DNA from: Anaspis maculata
Lineage: Eukaryota > Arthropoda > Insecta > Coleoptera > Scraptiidae
Assembly (NCBI GenBank): GCA_949128115.1
Contig: OX421964.1
Coordinates: 36,944,177 to 37,008,176 of the forward strand
DNA length: 64,000 nucleotides
Direction of reading: 5' to 3'
Part shown: positions 11,843 through 23,346 of the stretch, one piece after another
Layout: each line of letters begins with the position of its first letter
Numbering within the stretch: position 1 is the first letter of the stretch
The notes under the pieces: generated by a model
Seen by the model: the letters and a program-made list of their open reading frames with translations, nothing else
Databases searched by the model: none
Told to the model about the DNA's origin: nothing
Translations under genes and position numbers: made by a program

Positions 11843-12414
11843 AAGAGACAAAATCATTCCGTGACTTGATGGAAACGGAAAAAAAATTGCAAATTATATT
11901 TGTGTGTGAAATAGCCCAAACAAACTGCCAAAGTCAAAATCATGGTTATAAATACATTGAACAACTATGAAATTAGAATCACAAAACATCAGTTTTAGGA
12001 GTGAAAAAATCATGTTTTTCCTGATAAAACCGGTTGAAACATGTCTCTATCAAAATTTTATACTCATTTTCGGGATTAGAATGTGCGATTCGGTCAGAAA
12101 TGATACCAAACATGTCAAAAAAGGTGTTAGTCACGGTTTATCAGAAGACTTTGTGAAAAATCGCACCTCGGCCCCTTCGCAGCCGTATGGTACGCCAATG
12201 GTGCATGACACTTTCTGGGAACTTATTGCATTGTGTTCCTCGACCTTGAAAATATATAATCCAGTGAAAAAAGTATTAAAAAAGCAACGATTTCAAAAAT
12301 GGTAAATTTTTGGACCTTCGACCTCTTAGGAAGCACTCCAGTCGCGGGTCCCATCGGGGCACAACTTCTTAAAAATTACCTGTAGGTACCTTCTACTTAC
12401 ATGCAAAAGCGTTT

Positions 12415-13040
12415 CTCGTGCTGCCATAACCGAAAATGGCAATATCCGCTCGGTGTCCTGCACTGTAATATTCAGAAAAAGATCTAGAACCGCAAAGTAA
12501 AAAGTACACGTGAAAAATAAACTAACCTCGCAAAATCATTCACAATTCAAGAGAGATCACGTTTCCAATGTTATAGCTCGAAATTTTTGGTTTAAATCAG
12601 TTAAAATTATAAATAATTACTTTGAAAATTGACAATTTAGGTTCATTTCTCTAATAACTGTTGGTACAATTACAGAATAATTCTTGACGTTTTGTGGCGC
12701 GAAGTTTTAAAAGTAATTAATTTATGTCATTTCCTGTGTTTCGTCGTCACACAAGACACTAGAGTTCAGTGATTTCGGGATTTTTGGGGAATGGCCCTTC
12801 TAATTGGGAAGGGGGAGGGCGGTTTTAAGCAAGAAAATTCAAACATAGGACGCAATTCCTCAAATTTACATTACATTTGACACACAAAAATCTGCATCTA
12901 GTAGGTATATGCCTCGTGCCTTGGTGATAAATGTCAGAAGTACCAACTTGAGATTTATTCCAATGATTATTGCGATATGGACTTATTTATTTGTAATTTC
13001 ATTAAAAGCAGCACGAAAAACGATGTATGCTACTCGCGCT
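12415..13040. other. Unassigned sequence
   Basis: No gene or structured repeat recognised. Confidence 0.35.
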
Positions 13041-13129
13041 GAAAACGGCATAGCATAACTCTCTAACATGCAGCTCTCGGCCTAGGGCCTCGAGCTGCAT
13101 TCACGTTCGTTATGCTATGCCCGGTTTTC
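13041..13129. repeat. 89-base near-perfect hairpin
   Basis: The ends GAAAACGGCATAGCATAAC and GTTATGCTATGCCCGGTTTTC pair. An inner stem, ATGCAGCTC with GAGCTGCAT, and a GGCC apex pair again, separated by an 8-base internal loop on each side. The size and shape resemble either a very short inverted-repeat element or a microRNA-like precursor. It directly abuts the element that starts at 13134. I have no expression or conservation evidence. Confidence 0.7.
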
Positions 13130-13133
13130 GCCG

Positions 13134-14080
13134 CCAGGGGGCCAATTTTTTACTCTTCGCAACTTTAAGAACCGTTCGCAAGTTTGCGATTTCTGTAAAT
13201 TCCAATTTTTGAGCCATCGTTTTTTTACGTATACGCATGGATGCGCACGTTTTCATACGTTTTGCTGCGAGCGGACCTGGACCGGCGCAAGTCACTTTGC
13301 GTATACGCTTTTATGATAAAGTGAGGTTAGGTATTAATGTTTCCATTGTTATCGTATGTGGCGATCATGGTGCCGAGTCAGGCGGGTAATGAGATACAGC
13401 ACGGAATAACTTCGCGAATGCGTCCTAAATAAAGAATTACTCACTCTTCTGTCATTCTTTTCAATCTTTGTCAGCTCCAGGGAGGGACACTGTTTAAAAC
13501 TTGTCACGATGATGTTTCATTTTTTCTTTTCATCGTCTGCAGTCTGCAGTAAAGCTTCGCATTTGCTTCCCACTAAAGGTTTTTGGAAATAGGTAATAAT
13601 GTTCAGTTGTCTTCAACTAAACAACAAACTCAACAGTGAGTAGATAGATCTTGTCAAAATATTACGAAAACTCATAAACCACTTTGTAGAGTTCGGCCTA
13701 TTGCCAAAGATACAGCCCTTCATAGTTGATTTTTTTTCGGATTTCAAAAATTTGTAACTCAGGAACATTCCGACAAAATTAGCCTAAATTTAGCGTTGAC
13801 TGGTTTTATCGGCTACTTTTTCAATTTTTATAATGGTACAGGGTGTTCACGTATAAATTGGAGGCTTCCGCTCAAACATAGTTCCAAAAATTAGAGACCA
13901 CTTTTTTTTCGCAGGTTTCGAAGGCACTAAAATTTTCTGTCGTCTATCACGAGTCATCGAGAATTTTTCTCAAATTAGACACGTATATGTTATTATAGGA
14001 ATTGATTCAGCTTTTTATCCTGATTATAAATATACGTATATCCCACTCGATAGGTTAGTTAAGAAAACTACCAAGCAATA
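13134..14080 (+). repeat. Foldback-family arm, single copy (A module)
   Basis: The same 0.95-kb sequence occurs in inverted orientation at 31185-32149, about 18 kb away. It starts CCAGGGGGCCAATTTTTTAC and ends CTACCAAGCAATA. Inside are the sharply recognisable words AGTCTGCAGTCTGCAG (left), TACAGGGTGTTCACGTATAA near 13845, and CGATAGGTTAGTTAAGAAAA near the end. Both termini resemble those of the palindrome arms at 14229-15956 (GGGGGCCAATTTTT at one end, GATAGGTTAAT at the other), so the A module is a diverged member of that family. Confidence 0.8.
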
Positions 14081-14228
14081 TTTCTTTTTCAAAAGTTTGA
14101 CTTTGTAAAGTCAAGTTTTGTTCAGTAAAAGTTTCAAACAAGAATGAAATCCATTTGAGTACCTACTAAAATGATAGAAAGTTTACTATGAGTTACTTTA
14201 AAACAAAAAATAACTTTTCGATCATCAC

Positions 14229-15956
14229 TTTTTTCACATGCATTTGTGTTTTGTTCATTAACCTATCAAGTGTGATGCATATTTATAATCAGGATAAAAA
14301 TCGGAACCGATTACCATATCAGAATAGGGCGTCGAATGTAAAAAAAAATTTCTATGTTGCACCCTGTAGGTAAGTGATATCCACAGACATTTTTCGTCGA
14401 CAGATTCAAAGCCTACGGAAAAAATTATGTCGTAATCGTTTTTCATTTCCTGAATTATATTCAAGGGGAAGTCTCCAGACGTATTCTTTGTTGTTAAATA
14501 TGGAGGTTATGAAAATTTATTAATCTGAATGAAAACACGAACATTAGAAACTGACGTTTGAAAGCTTTGGTAGGCTTGGCGTGGCTTGAGTAGATAAAAT
14601 GCACCGATATTTGCAACGTTGTCGCGTCTACCATGCGTTTATTTACGAATACCCAATTCGAACGTTTTTCGTTTTGCGAACACTGCTCAAAAATTGGCAA
14701 ACGGAAACGTATACGTAAATCTTCGTACGCAAATTTGCGCATACGCAACTTTACGTATATTCTCAAAAATTGGCCCCCAGTAACATAAAATACTATTTCA
14801 TCGGAATGAAATGCAAGGTTGGTCCAGATATGTGCCACTAACGTCCGTACTATGATTGCTGATTGCGATTTCCATTTTGTTTGTTGCGTTAACTAGCCTA
14901 ATCTTTTCGTAACTCATCCTATAATAGTGAATGTTAAGAAACTCATGTAAATTTTTTACAGGGTAATACGTAAAATGGTGCAAAATTGCAACGACTTTAT
15001 CGTCCCCCCATTAAAAAAAATATATTTTTGAAATATTCGTATACAAAAATCCTGAAGTGTGGTGTCTTATCTCTAAGCGGATTTGGAGTTATCCAAATTG
15101 GAACTCTAACATTGAAGATATAAATTTTTATGTTGTATGTTGCAGATTTCCAAAACTCAGGCATAGCACAAGCACTAAAAGTATAACGTCCAGGGGGCTT
15201 AACTTCACTCCGAAACTGTAGTTTTACATCGTTTCCATGTTTAGAGGCTTAAACTTGCAAATTGAAAATGTTCCACATCTGAAAATCTGATGAAATTCTG
15301 ACGAAATTCAACGTACTTACGAAAAACAGGCAGTGACAACCACTTAGAAAAGTGCCCCTTGCTTGCCCCCACACTACATATTCCGGTTGTGTTGAGAGTA
15401 AAATCGTCCAGGGGGCCAATTTTTGAAAATATACGTAAAGTTACGTATGCGCAAATTTGCGTATGAAGATTTACGTATACGTTTCCGTTTGCCAATTTTT
15501 GAGCAGTGTTCGCAAAACGAAAAACGTTCGAATTGGGTCTTCGTAAATAAACGCATGGTAGACGCGACAACGTTGCAAATATCGGTGCATTTTATCTACT
15601 CAAGCCACGCCAAGCCTACCAAAGCTTTCAAACGTCAGTTTCTGATGTTCGTGTTTTCATTCAGATCAATAAATTTTCATAACCTCCATATTTAACAACA
15701 AAGAATACGTCTGGAGACTTCCCCTTGAACATAATTCAGGAAATGAAAAACGATTACAACATAATTTTTTCCGTAGGCTTTGAATCTGTCGACGAAAAAT
15801 GTCTGTGGATATCACTTACAGGGTGCAACATAGAAAATTTTCCTTACATTCGACGCCCTATTCTGATATGGTAATCGATTCCGATTTTTATACGGATTAT
15901 AAATATGCATCACACTTGATAGGTTAATCAACAAAACACAAATGCATGTGAAAAAA
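14229..15956. repeat. 1.7-kb palindromic (foldback) element
   Basis: The left arm (14229-14780) and right arm (15412-15956) are strikingly similar reverse complements. Both arms yield the same translated string on opposite strands (14494-14838 minus, 15423-15695 plus), a by-product of the palindrome rather than a gene. The arms end at the loop in ATTGGCCCCC and GGGGGCCAAT. The loop (14781-15411) holds a body module that recurs inverted at 32170-32590 and in part at 9286-9449. Each arm contains CACCCTGTA or its complement near 14370 and 15820. The high arm identity suggests recent origin or ongoing gene conversion. Confidence 0.92.
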
Positions 15957-16265
15957 TCTGTTGTGGGGCGACACAAAACTTTCCCGGCGGTATCCAGGGA
16001 CGTCAGTGAGGATTTTGATTCAGGCGTCCCTTCGGGAAAGTGGGATTTAATTGAGAAGTTGATTGAAAAAGTTCTAGAGTGTTTAGCGAGCATCCTGCTG
16101 CATCCATTGTCGGGCCGACAGAACAAGTGATAGGTTCTTAGAGGTTTCCAAGGTGATAAAATATTTCGTAATGTATGAAGAACTAGGAAGCTAATTGTTG
16201 CGGAATCTGAAGAATGCAATACAGGTTCCTCATTGAAATTTTTGTTTCTACTTCAGACATGATGA
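15957..16265. other. Unassigned sequence
   Basis: No gene recognised. The stretch 16170-16225 resembles 18873-18936 in the same orientation (shared words AAGAATGCAAT and AGCTA), so the large palindrome that follows is bracketed by a weak direct repeat. Confidence 0.35.
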
Positions 16266-16389
16266 CGAAATTACACAAACTTGATTGAAAACTTTCTGCA
16301 TCTGTGTGTCAAATTTCAACTCTATTATCTTCAATTTAGAGCTTGGGCAGACAAGCCCAAACCCAATGTGGCACCTGAAGACTTTCGAT

Positions 16390-16490
16390 CAAAATCATTC
16401 ACCCAAAGTCTAATCAGGTCATTCCAGGCTGAACTTATGCTTTCGTACCTGATTTCGATTTAATCCGATCAACAATTTGGTAGTTATCGT
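16390..16490 (-). repeat. Fragment of the (AC)n-anchored dispersed repeat
   Basis: The stretch shares TCATTCCAGG, AATTTCAAAT-like and GGTAGTTATCGTGGCAGA words in the same order as 21412-21515, and the reverse of 40860-40950. No (AC)n tract remains at this copy. It ends at the boundary of the next palindrome. Confidence 0.5.
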
Positions 16491-16504
16491 GGCAGAACCG
16501 TTTA

Positions 16505-18822
16505 TAGTCGGGGTGCTACGATTTTGAATACCGCAAATGAATTAGACGTGATGCCCTTTGGCATGATAACTACTCATACCAAGGTGATTAATTTTCTCCA
16601 AGGATGCGTCAACATTTCCCACTCAGAAAAAAAGATGGCGACGATTTTTGACAGGACCTGAATTTTTGTAAAACATAGGCGTGTGGGATATGTTTTCTTA
16701 CTAATTTTGACCTCCTGAACACGAATATCGAGTTTATTTTTACATCAGAAATCAAATCGACATCATATTTCACATCTGAAAACCGCAAAAATAGCAGACT
16801 CTCGCTTATTTTCGAATTGAAAATTTTGTATGCCATTTACATCGATTTCCAGCCTTGAGCTCGTTGAATAGATCCCACGGAACAAGTTAACAGTGTAAGT
16901 TCTGCAAAATAACTCTACAAACATCGCCAGGGTGCGCCCCAAAACATACAAAATACGGGCTCTGGGAGCACATTTTTCTGCGGCTGATTTAAGGGATGTA
17001 AGTGTGAAATGAAAAATGTTTTGCAATACATTCCACTGTTTTATACAGTAAGCTCACATATACTGAGGATTCATCAACATACAATGACAATTGCAGATGA
17101 AAAACCAAAAAAATATATTCTCATGATTTGTTGATAACTTTTTTTCCAATAATACTAAAAAACGTAGCTTTGATTTTGATGATGTTTTCAATCAAGGTAA
17201 ATACATCAAGAGACCTTTTCCACCTGAAACAACTACCTTAGCTCAAAGTTTCGGTATAGCGACTCATAATTAAATCATTTTTCGTTAGACTTGCGGTTGC
17301 CAAACATCAGAAAAACGTCTTTTGATTTTAAAGTTTTGTCTTTACACTTGTTCTAGAATGCAACACACGGCTGATGGTGAATCTTTGGTTCAAAGTTTTC
17401 TACGAGTATTTCTATCTCGCCCAGGAACTCATTCAGGTGTCTAGAAATTTTCGGACCGGATATGCACCAACGGCGAAGGGCAGTAGGATCTTCAGTGTTA
17501 TTACCAATTTAAAATTTGTTGTCTTGTGTGTGTTGGAATTTGCGAGAATGGAACTATAGTATCATTAGTGAAGGCGCAAAAACACCTAGGACGTGAACAG
17601 GTATAGAAAACGGACGTGGAAAACATATGGAAAAGTGATCAGGTAGGCACCAAGACCTTTTCAACATTACGACTCTTATTTTGCAACTATAGTACCTATG
17701 ATACATGGTGTATGTTTCATGCTCTTTGGCTTGTTCACGTCCTAGACGCTTTTGAGCCTCCATTAATAGCTCATTACTTTCATTCTCGCATTATTCTGAC
17801 ACACACAAGACAACAAATTTGAAGTTGGTGCCATAGAAATACGAAAAACACCGAAGGTCCTACTGAACCTTTGCCGTTGATGCATATCCAGTCCAGCAGA
17901 CACCTAAATGAGTTCACGGGCGAGACAGAAAACTTAAGCCAAAGCTTAACCATCAGCCGTATGCTGCATTCCAGAACAAGTTCAAAGAAGGACTTTGAAA
18001 TTATTAAAAGACGCTTTTCTGATGTTTGGCAATCGCGGATCTGACGAAAATGCTTTATTTTATATGAAACTTTGAGCTAGGGTGGTTATTCCAGGTGGGA
18101 AAGGTCTCTTGATGTATTTACCTTGATAAAGGACATCATCAAAATCAGAGCTACGTTTTTTGGTATCAATTGTACCTGTCATAAAAAAAATTATTAACAA
18201 ATCATGAAAATTTGTTTGTACGATATTTTGTTTCAAATCCCTTTGGTATGTTGATGAATACTTGGTATGTCATATTAAACAGTAAAACATATTGCACAAC
18301 ATTTTTCCTTTCACACTTACATTCCCCATCCAGCCGCAGCAAAGTGTGCTCCCAGCGCCCATTTTTGGTATGATTTGAGGCGTACCCTGGCGATGTTTGA
18401 AGAGTTATTTTGCAGAACTTAGACTGTTAACTTGTTCTATGGGATCTCTACAGCCAGCTCAAGGCTGGAAATCGCCGTTGATCGTACATAAAATTTTCAG
18501 TTCTAAAATTAGCGAGAGTCAGCTATTTTTGCGGTTTTCAGATGTGAAATATGAGGTCAAGTTGATTTCCAATGTGAAAATAAACTCCATATTCGTATTC
18601 AGGAGGTCAAAATTAGTGAGAAAACATGTGTCACACGCGTATGTTTTATAAAAAATCCGCTCCTGTCAAAAATCGTCGCTATCTTTTTTTCTGAGTGGGA
18701 AATGTTGACGCATCCTTGGCGAAAATTAATCACCTTGGTATTAGTAGTTATCATACCAAAGGGCATCCCGTCTAATTCATTTGCGGTATTTTGCTATTTT
18801 ATGTCGCGTACCACCCCGACTA
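16505..18822. repeat. 2.3-kb palindromic (foldback) element
   Basis: The left arm (16505 to about 17600) and right arm (about 17730-18822) pair almost throughout. Outer ends are TAGTCGGGGTG and CCACCCCGACTA. Other matched phrases are TTTGCGGTATT/AATACCGCAAA, and CAGGGTGCGCCCC/GGCGTACCCTGG. The loop is small, around 17605-17725. The trinucleotide TTA flanks both ends (16502-16504, 18823-18825) and may be the target duplication, though three bases prove little. Several indels separate the arms, so it is older than the element at 14229-15956. Open frames inside are shadows of the repeat. Confidence 0.9.
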
Positions 18823-18859
18823 TTAATTTGCGCGATCGCATTATGAAGTAGGTACAAGA

Positions 18860-19440
18860 CGATGATATAATTCAAAAGCTAGTACTAGAGGTAGTTAACT
18901 GTTGTGATATCTCAAGAATGCAATGCTAGTTCCACACAAGGGGGTTTACACAGCCCCAAACAACACCTGAAGACACAATTAGTCGGGGCGCACTGTTGCC
19001 TTTAATGATGCAACCCAAATTATTGTTTGGAAAATAACCGGTGAAAATCAGTCGCGGATTGAGAACCTGGAGCAGAGTTCTAATCAATTGCTATTCAAGG
19101 CCCCCAAGTGGTGACCTCTGAAATGAGACTTCGACCCCAGCAAGAAGTTAGGTCCGAACCACACCTGAAGGCACGATAGTTCTGAAAACTAAAAAAAAAA
19201 AAGGGGGGGCTCAGTGGGGCTTCAAGAGACACCCGTAGACACCAGGAGCCTAGAGGGCTTCAACGAACCCAAGAAGACACAAGGCCGCAGTTTTGGCCTA
19301 TAACGGCAAAATCTGATAGACACAGATGGGGGCCCCATCAGGGCCTTGAACAGCAGACACCATGGGGATGGGGCCCTGGTACCGAATCAAATAAGGGAAC
19401 TGCACACATTACAGTTTGTACATATACGTCAATGGAATGA
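18860..19440. repeat. Internally repetitive GGGGTTTACACAGCCCC region
   Basis: Short diverged motifs (GACACC with GAAGACAC, GGGGCTTCAA) recur through 18940-19390. The block 18935-19020 (ACAAGGGGGTTTACACAGCC then a phrase GCGCACTGTTGCC) is repeated directly at 20853-20935, on the far side of the retrotransposon remnant. The retrotransposon therefore seems to have landed in a pre-existing repeat array. The function is unknown. Confidence 0.55.
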
Positions 19441-19442
19441 GC

Positions 19443-19466
19443 ATAGATAGATAGATAGATAGATAA
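19443..19466. repeat. (GATA)n microsatellite, retrotransposon tail
   Basis: About five to six GATA units at the 3' end of the minus-strand retrotransposon. A simple-repeat tail of this kind is typical of non-LTR elements that lack a poly-A end. Confidence 0.85.
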
Positions 19467-20827
19467 TGTTTATTCATATACCATTACTGGTGTCGAATAC
19501 ATAACAATTAGGTATATAGGTAACATACAAGAATAATAGAAAACAATAACAATTATACATTAATAAAATGTCATAAAATGATAACAGAAAATGTAATTGT
19601 ATAAAAGTTTACTTATTCCCACTTTGAAGTGTCATTAATATATTCCTCCATTGAATAATATACTTTTGATTTTAACATTGTTTTTAAATTTTGATTGAAA
19701 AATTTTGAGTTGAGATTTCTGATATCGATTGGAATTTTGTTATATAATACTATTGATTGATGTACAAAAGATCTTAGAAAAATGTCATTCTTTGGGATTT
19801 CCCCCCTAATTTCGTTATTTTTTCTAGTTTGATGATTATGGACAGAAGTTCCTACACTAAATTCCCCTTTATGTTTATGCATGTAACTCAAGCAATTTAA
19901 TATATATAAAGAGATTACCGTCATGATGTTTAAATCTTTGAAATGTTCCCTACAAGATTCTCTTTGAACTAAGCCTAACATTGCTCGAATTGCCTTTTTT
20001 TGGAGTTTTAAAATAATTTTTATATGACAACTGTTTCCCCAAAATTGTATTCCATATTGAATTATTGATCCAAAATACGCATGATAAACCATCAATAAAG
20101 TTTTCAAATTTAAAGTTAATCTTCATTTTTTTAGCACAAAAATTGCCGGACCTAATCTAGATTTTAAATTTTCTATATGGTTTATCCACGAAAGTTTTCG
20201 GTCCAGAAATATTCCTAAAAATTTACAATTCTCTGTTACTTCAAAATTTGTGTTTGTATATGAAACGTTTTTAATGGGAAAAGCTACCCCGAATCCAATA
20301 ATTTTAGTTTTAATTTTATTATCATTTTATTTTTCCTAAACCAGTTGATTGTTTGTGTCATCGCTGTTCTAATTTTTAAAGTGAGTTCTTCAACGTTTGT
20401 TCCGCAAACACATAAATTTGTATCATCTGCATATATGATCGATTTACAATCTTTAATTTTGACGTGGTTAGGTAGGTCATTCATGAAAATGTTAAAAAAA
20501 TTTGGTGACACTATTGCACCTTGTGGCAAACCTGTATTAATAATTTTACTTAGATCTGATACGTATAATTTCTGATGCCCATTCTCTACCCATTTGACCT
20601 CGGTTATTTGTTGTCGGTCACTTAAGTATGAACTTATCAATTTATAAATATTACCCCTAATCCCATAACTATATAATTTATCTAAAAGAATTTTGTGATC
20701 TACTAAATCGTATGCTTTTGATAGATCAAAGTTGATAATGCCACTAATAGATTTTTGTTCATTGCATTATAAATCGTCTTAAGTATCTCTTCTAATGCCG
20801 TAGAACATCCTCTTCCCTGTCTTCCCT
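19446..20827 (-). mobile_element. 5'-truncated non-LTR retrotransposon (CR1/Jockey-type)
   Basis: Read on the minus strand, the element runs from about 20827 to a 3' tail of short GATA-type repeats at 19446-19466. Only the reverse-transcriptase half and 3' part are present, as expected for 5' truncation during target-primed reverse transcription. The six-base word AGCATA sits at both borders (19440-19445 and 20828-20833) and may be a target duplication, though it is short. An AATAAACATT word precedes the tail. Coding content is described in the pseudogene entry. Confidence 0.85.
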
Positions 20828-20832
20828 AGCAT
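19613..20832 (-). pseudogene. Broken reverse transcriptase of a non-LTR retrotransposon
   Basis: In order on the minus strand I see an entry motif (GRGCSTALEEI, near 20810), FDLSKAYDLVDHKIL (near 20735) with the first catalytic aspartate, GLPQGAIVSPNFFNIFMNDL (near 20530), and the catalytic YADDT (near 20440). KFLGIFLDRKLSW then follows (near 20200) and a C-terminal region with QKKAIRAMLG and REHFKDLNI. The protein is broken by a frameshift near 20765, another near 20320, and a stop near 20128; the last open part ends at 19613. It once copied the element's RNA into the chromosome. It cannot do so now. The family call (CR1/Jockey rather than RTE) rests on the C-terminal motif order and is moderately sure. 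Confidence 0.9.
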
Positions 20833-20833
20833 A

Positions 20834-21299
20834 CTGGAGTTGCTAAAACTACAGAAAACACAAGGGGGTTTACGGAGCCCCAAACAACACAAAGGATCGG
20901 TTCGCACTGTTGCCCCAAATGATGCAAGAAGATACTAAAGAAAACACCGAGAACCTGCCGAGAACAGCGTTCATGTTGTCACTTTGACATTGATACGATT
21001 CGTAACAAAAACGTAGTTACCTACCGGTTTGGTTGCTATGTTGCTAAAAAAATTAAATAGGCCAAAAATCGAGGAACAGGCAAGCGAGGCTGGAATTGGC
21101 TAGGAAAATTTTTAAAAATCCATAGCGCTTGTCCGGAAAACGGTGGGAAACTCCAATTTCAGCATTAGTTTGATTCTTTAGTAATGTTGCTTCCTGCCGT
21201 GTTTGGTTCACATCTGTCGTATAGATTTTGAATAATTAAATGGCAAAGTTCCAGACTTTGATATTTTTTATAATTTGACAGACAACAGGTAGGAAAATA
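20834..21299. other. Unassigned sequence after a repeat block
   Basis: The first 100 bases (20853-20935) directly repeat 18935-19020. The rest is AT-rich with no gene recognised. Confidence 0.4.
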
Positions 21300-21517
21300 C
21301 TTTTAACTGTTCTAAATACAGTTCTTCAAGGGCTTTCAAATGACATATTGCAAGTCAAGTTCCGTGAGATGTAGCTTTTGTCATTTTCTGATAGTGACAC
21401 TTATGTTTGACAGATGTCAGCCAAAAACTAATCCGGTCATTCCAGGGCGAAACCATGTCTGCATATCAAATTTCAAATCGATCGGATAAACGGTTCGGCA
21501 GTTATCGTGGAAGATCA

Positions 21518-21559
<42 letters not shown>

Positions 21560-21890
21560 TGTATGGCCGCTATTGTGACCTCACCATCCTGTGCATCGAT
21601 TGTGGCCACATTGAGTTTTTTTTGTGCAATAGCAAGCTTAACCCATAACAAAAATTTGGATCTGACCGAATTCGCTTTACACTCCATGTGAACGGAGATA
21701 AAGGGGTACATCGATTGTGACATCCCTATGCTACAGTAATAGCGCGACAAGAAATGTTAACACAGATGTCACAATATCGGCGCTACAAGAATTGTGTAAT
21801 CATCGTCGATTGTGACCTCCTTTTGTCACAATAATAGCCGTACAAGAATTGTTTACACAGAGGTCACAATATAAAGGCACAAGAATGTGT
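21300..21890 (-). repeat. (AC)n-anchored dispersed repeat copy with internal units
   Basis: On the minus strand a phrase like TTTGGTATGCRGACATGG is followed by a phrase like GACATCTGTCAAAC; here seen reversed at 21405-21480. An (AC)n tract sits at 21525-21555. Beyond it, 21709-21870 has two or three diverged units containing GATTGTGACATCC, TACAAGAATTGT and AGGTCACAAT. Similar words flank the longer (AC)n tract at 29314-29385, so the two loci are related copies. Confidence 0.6.
21525..21555. repeat. (AC)n microsatellite
   Basis: About fifteen uninterrupted AC units, within the dispersed repeat above. Confidence 0.95.
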
Positions 21891-22084
21891 GTATACCTTT
21901 GGCTTCATCTGTAATACTCTGTAATAAAGTTGGATTGTTTGTTGTCAATTTGACGGAAGAAATTTCAATATTGTTTGAGGTTTAGGGATTTTAGGACTAA
22001 TGAAATAACAAAAGAGTCAAAAGACCTTATAGATTTGACCATTGAAATTGGAAGGTTAATTAGGAAATCTTGATTGAAATTTTT
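21891..22084. other. Unassigned sequence
   Basis: AT-rich, nothing recognised. Confidence 0.35.
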
Positions 22085-22152
22085 CTGCACAATTTCCCAA
22101 AAAAACGGGAAAAGGCGCTTTTAGTTTCACTTTGTCCGTCCGTCCGTTTGTT
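22085..22152 (-). repeat. Inverted copy of the 4.2-kb repeat tail
   Basis: The reverse complement reads GGACGGACGGACAAAGTGAA, then AAAGCGCC and a short GGGAA hairpin, as at 4207-4275. It marks the 3' end of another repeat copy whose body, if present, would extend to the right (22152-22620); I could not match that body with confidence. Confidence 0.65.
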
Positions 22153-23174
22153 TTCACTTTTACTCATGAACGGTGCATCCTACAAAAAAAATGCAAGGGG
22201 CATTAAAGTTTCGTCTTGAACAAGTCTATCCAAATGTGCAAACAAAAATACGAACGGACTGCAGACTTTTTTTCCCGACAGTTTAACCTACCCCAACCCC
22301 CTCTAACTCCGCCGCCACTGGCCAGATTTGTTTGAAATTTTGCATGAACATTAGCAATGTTAAGAAACCTTCCTACATCAAATTTGAAGTTGTTCACCTT
22401 GACGGTTCTTCAGCAAATAATCAAAAACTCTGTTTCACTTCATACTTTTGAGGGGCTGTACTGTAACTCCCTCAGGAAGCAATCTAGGGAAAAATGTTAC
22501 TCTTACTTTTCGACTTATTTTTTTGAGAGGAATCACCTTCCGAAATTTCATACAAGGTCACTAAAACACCCATATTTATATTTTTATTCAAGATGTTGTT
22601 CTTTATTCTGAAGATGAATACTTTTTATACCTATGGTAGGTTTACTTGTAATTTTCGTTTAAGGTAGCGTGCAAAATAAAAAGTCATTTGTCATTTGCCA
22701 GTTTAAATTGTTTTTAGTTAGAAGGAAGTAAGTATACCCGTCTTCTTTCTTCTGTCCGCTTTATGTTACAAATTACAATGTGCTCCACCCTGGCCGGCCG
22801 CGGCCCAGCGCGGGAGACACACCACACAAGGGATCATCACGTGTTTTGAGAGTGCACATCTGTTAACACTTCACTGTTCCCGTAAAAGATTTAAAGTCGG
22901 TTCAGATTTAAAGCAAAAAGCAATATTGCTGGAATTTCATTGATCAGGCCCAACGTCTTCACAAGAAGGTGATGAAAAGTTTGCACAATGTAATTTCAGG
23001 TTATATTTATAAGAAATTCAAATCTTAGACCTGCCTTCTACTACACTTAATTTTAGCACTGAAAATGAATGACCTAAAAAATTAGTACCTACCCCTCGAC
23101 CTACCCACTTGCTCAAAATCTGAATTCGCGTCAATTTTCGGCCACATTTCACGCAATACTCTCAATAGTTCCGT
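22153..23174. other. Unassigned sequence
   Basis: No gene recognised. Near 22790-22830 there is a short GC-rich block (GGCCGGCCGCGGCCCAGCGC) that stands out from the AT-rich surroundings. Confidence 0.3.
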
Positions 23175-23346
23175 CGTTAGTCGCTTTAAGGACGGAGATG
23201 AATTGATTGGTAAAATAAGGCGTTGCGGAATCAATCCCTGTGGACTTTTATTCCTTGACAGAAATTCACCATTCAGGTCTTTTTCGAAAGCTACAAGGAT
23301 GATTTTTGGTTTGAGCCCATTGGCATTTCCAAAATCAAAAAAAAAT
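23175..23346. repeat. Single arm related to the 33.4-kb palindrome
   Basis: The sequence has GCGTTGCGGAATCAATCCCT, AAAGCTACAAGGATG and CCATTGGCATTTCCAAAAT in the same order as 33384-33540. Only one arm is present here, so this is a solo arm or a truncated copy. Confidence 0.75.

Larger units (their letters stand above)
9450..12414. repeat. Giant palindrome, about 3 kb, with nested insertions
   Basis: The left arm (9450-10245) and right arm (11250-12414) are reverse complements. They pair from AAAACGCTTTTGCACGTGAG outside to TAGCATCGATAGAAAC at the loop. The right arm is longer because a SINE is inserted at 11533-11842; without it the arms are of similar length (about 796 and 849 bases). The roughly 1-kb loop holds single-copy sequence plus the 139-base MITE at 11092-11230. 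Within each arm is a hAT-like terminal word (CAGTGGCGTACC at 9598 and its partner near 12190), but it has no direct target duplication. No transposase frame is visible. Confidence 0.9.

Noticed and set aside
9598..12200. hAT element suggested by CAGTGGCGTACC at both ends.
   Set aside because: The outer flanks (CCATGCAC and GTGCATGA) are inverted, not direct, so they belong to the larger palindrome; no target duplication.
14494..15695. Two frames of 114 and 90 residues with nearly the same peptide on opposite strands.
   Set aside because: They come from the two arms of one palindrome; no domain and no independent support for coding.
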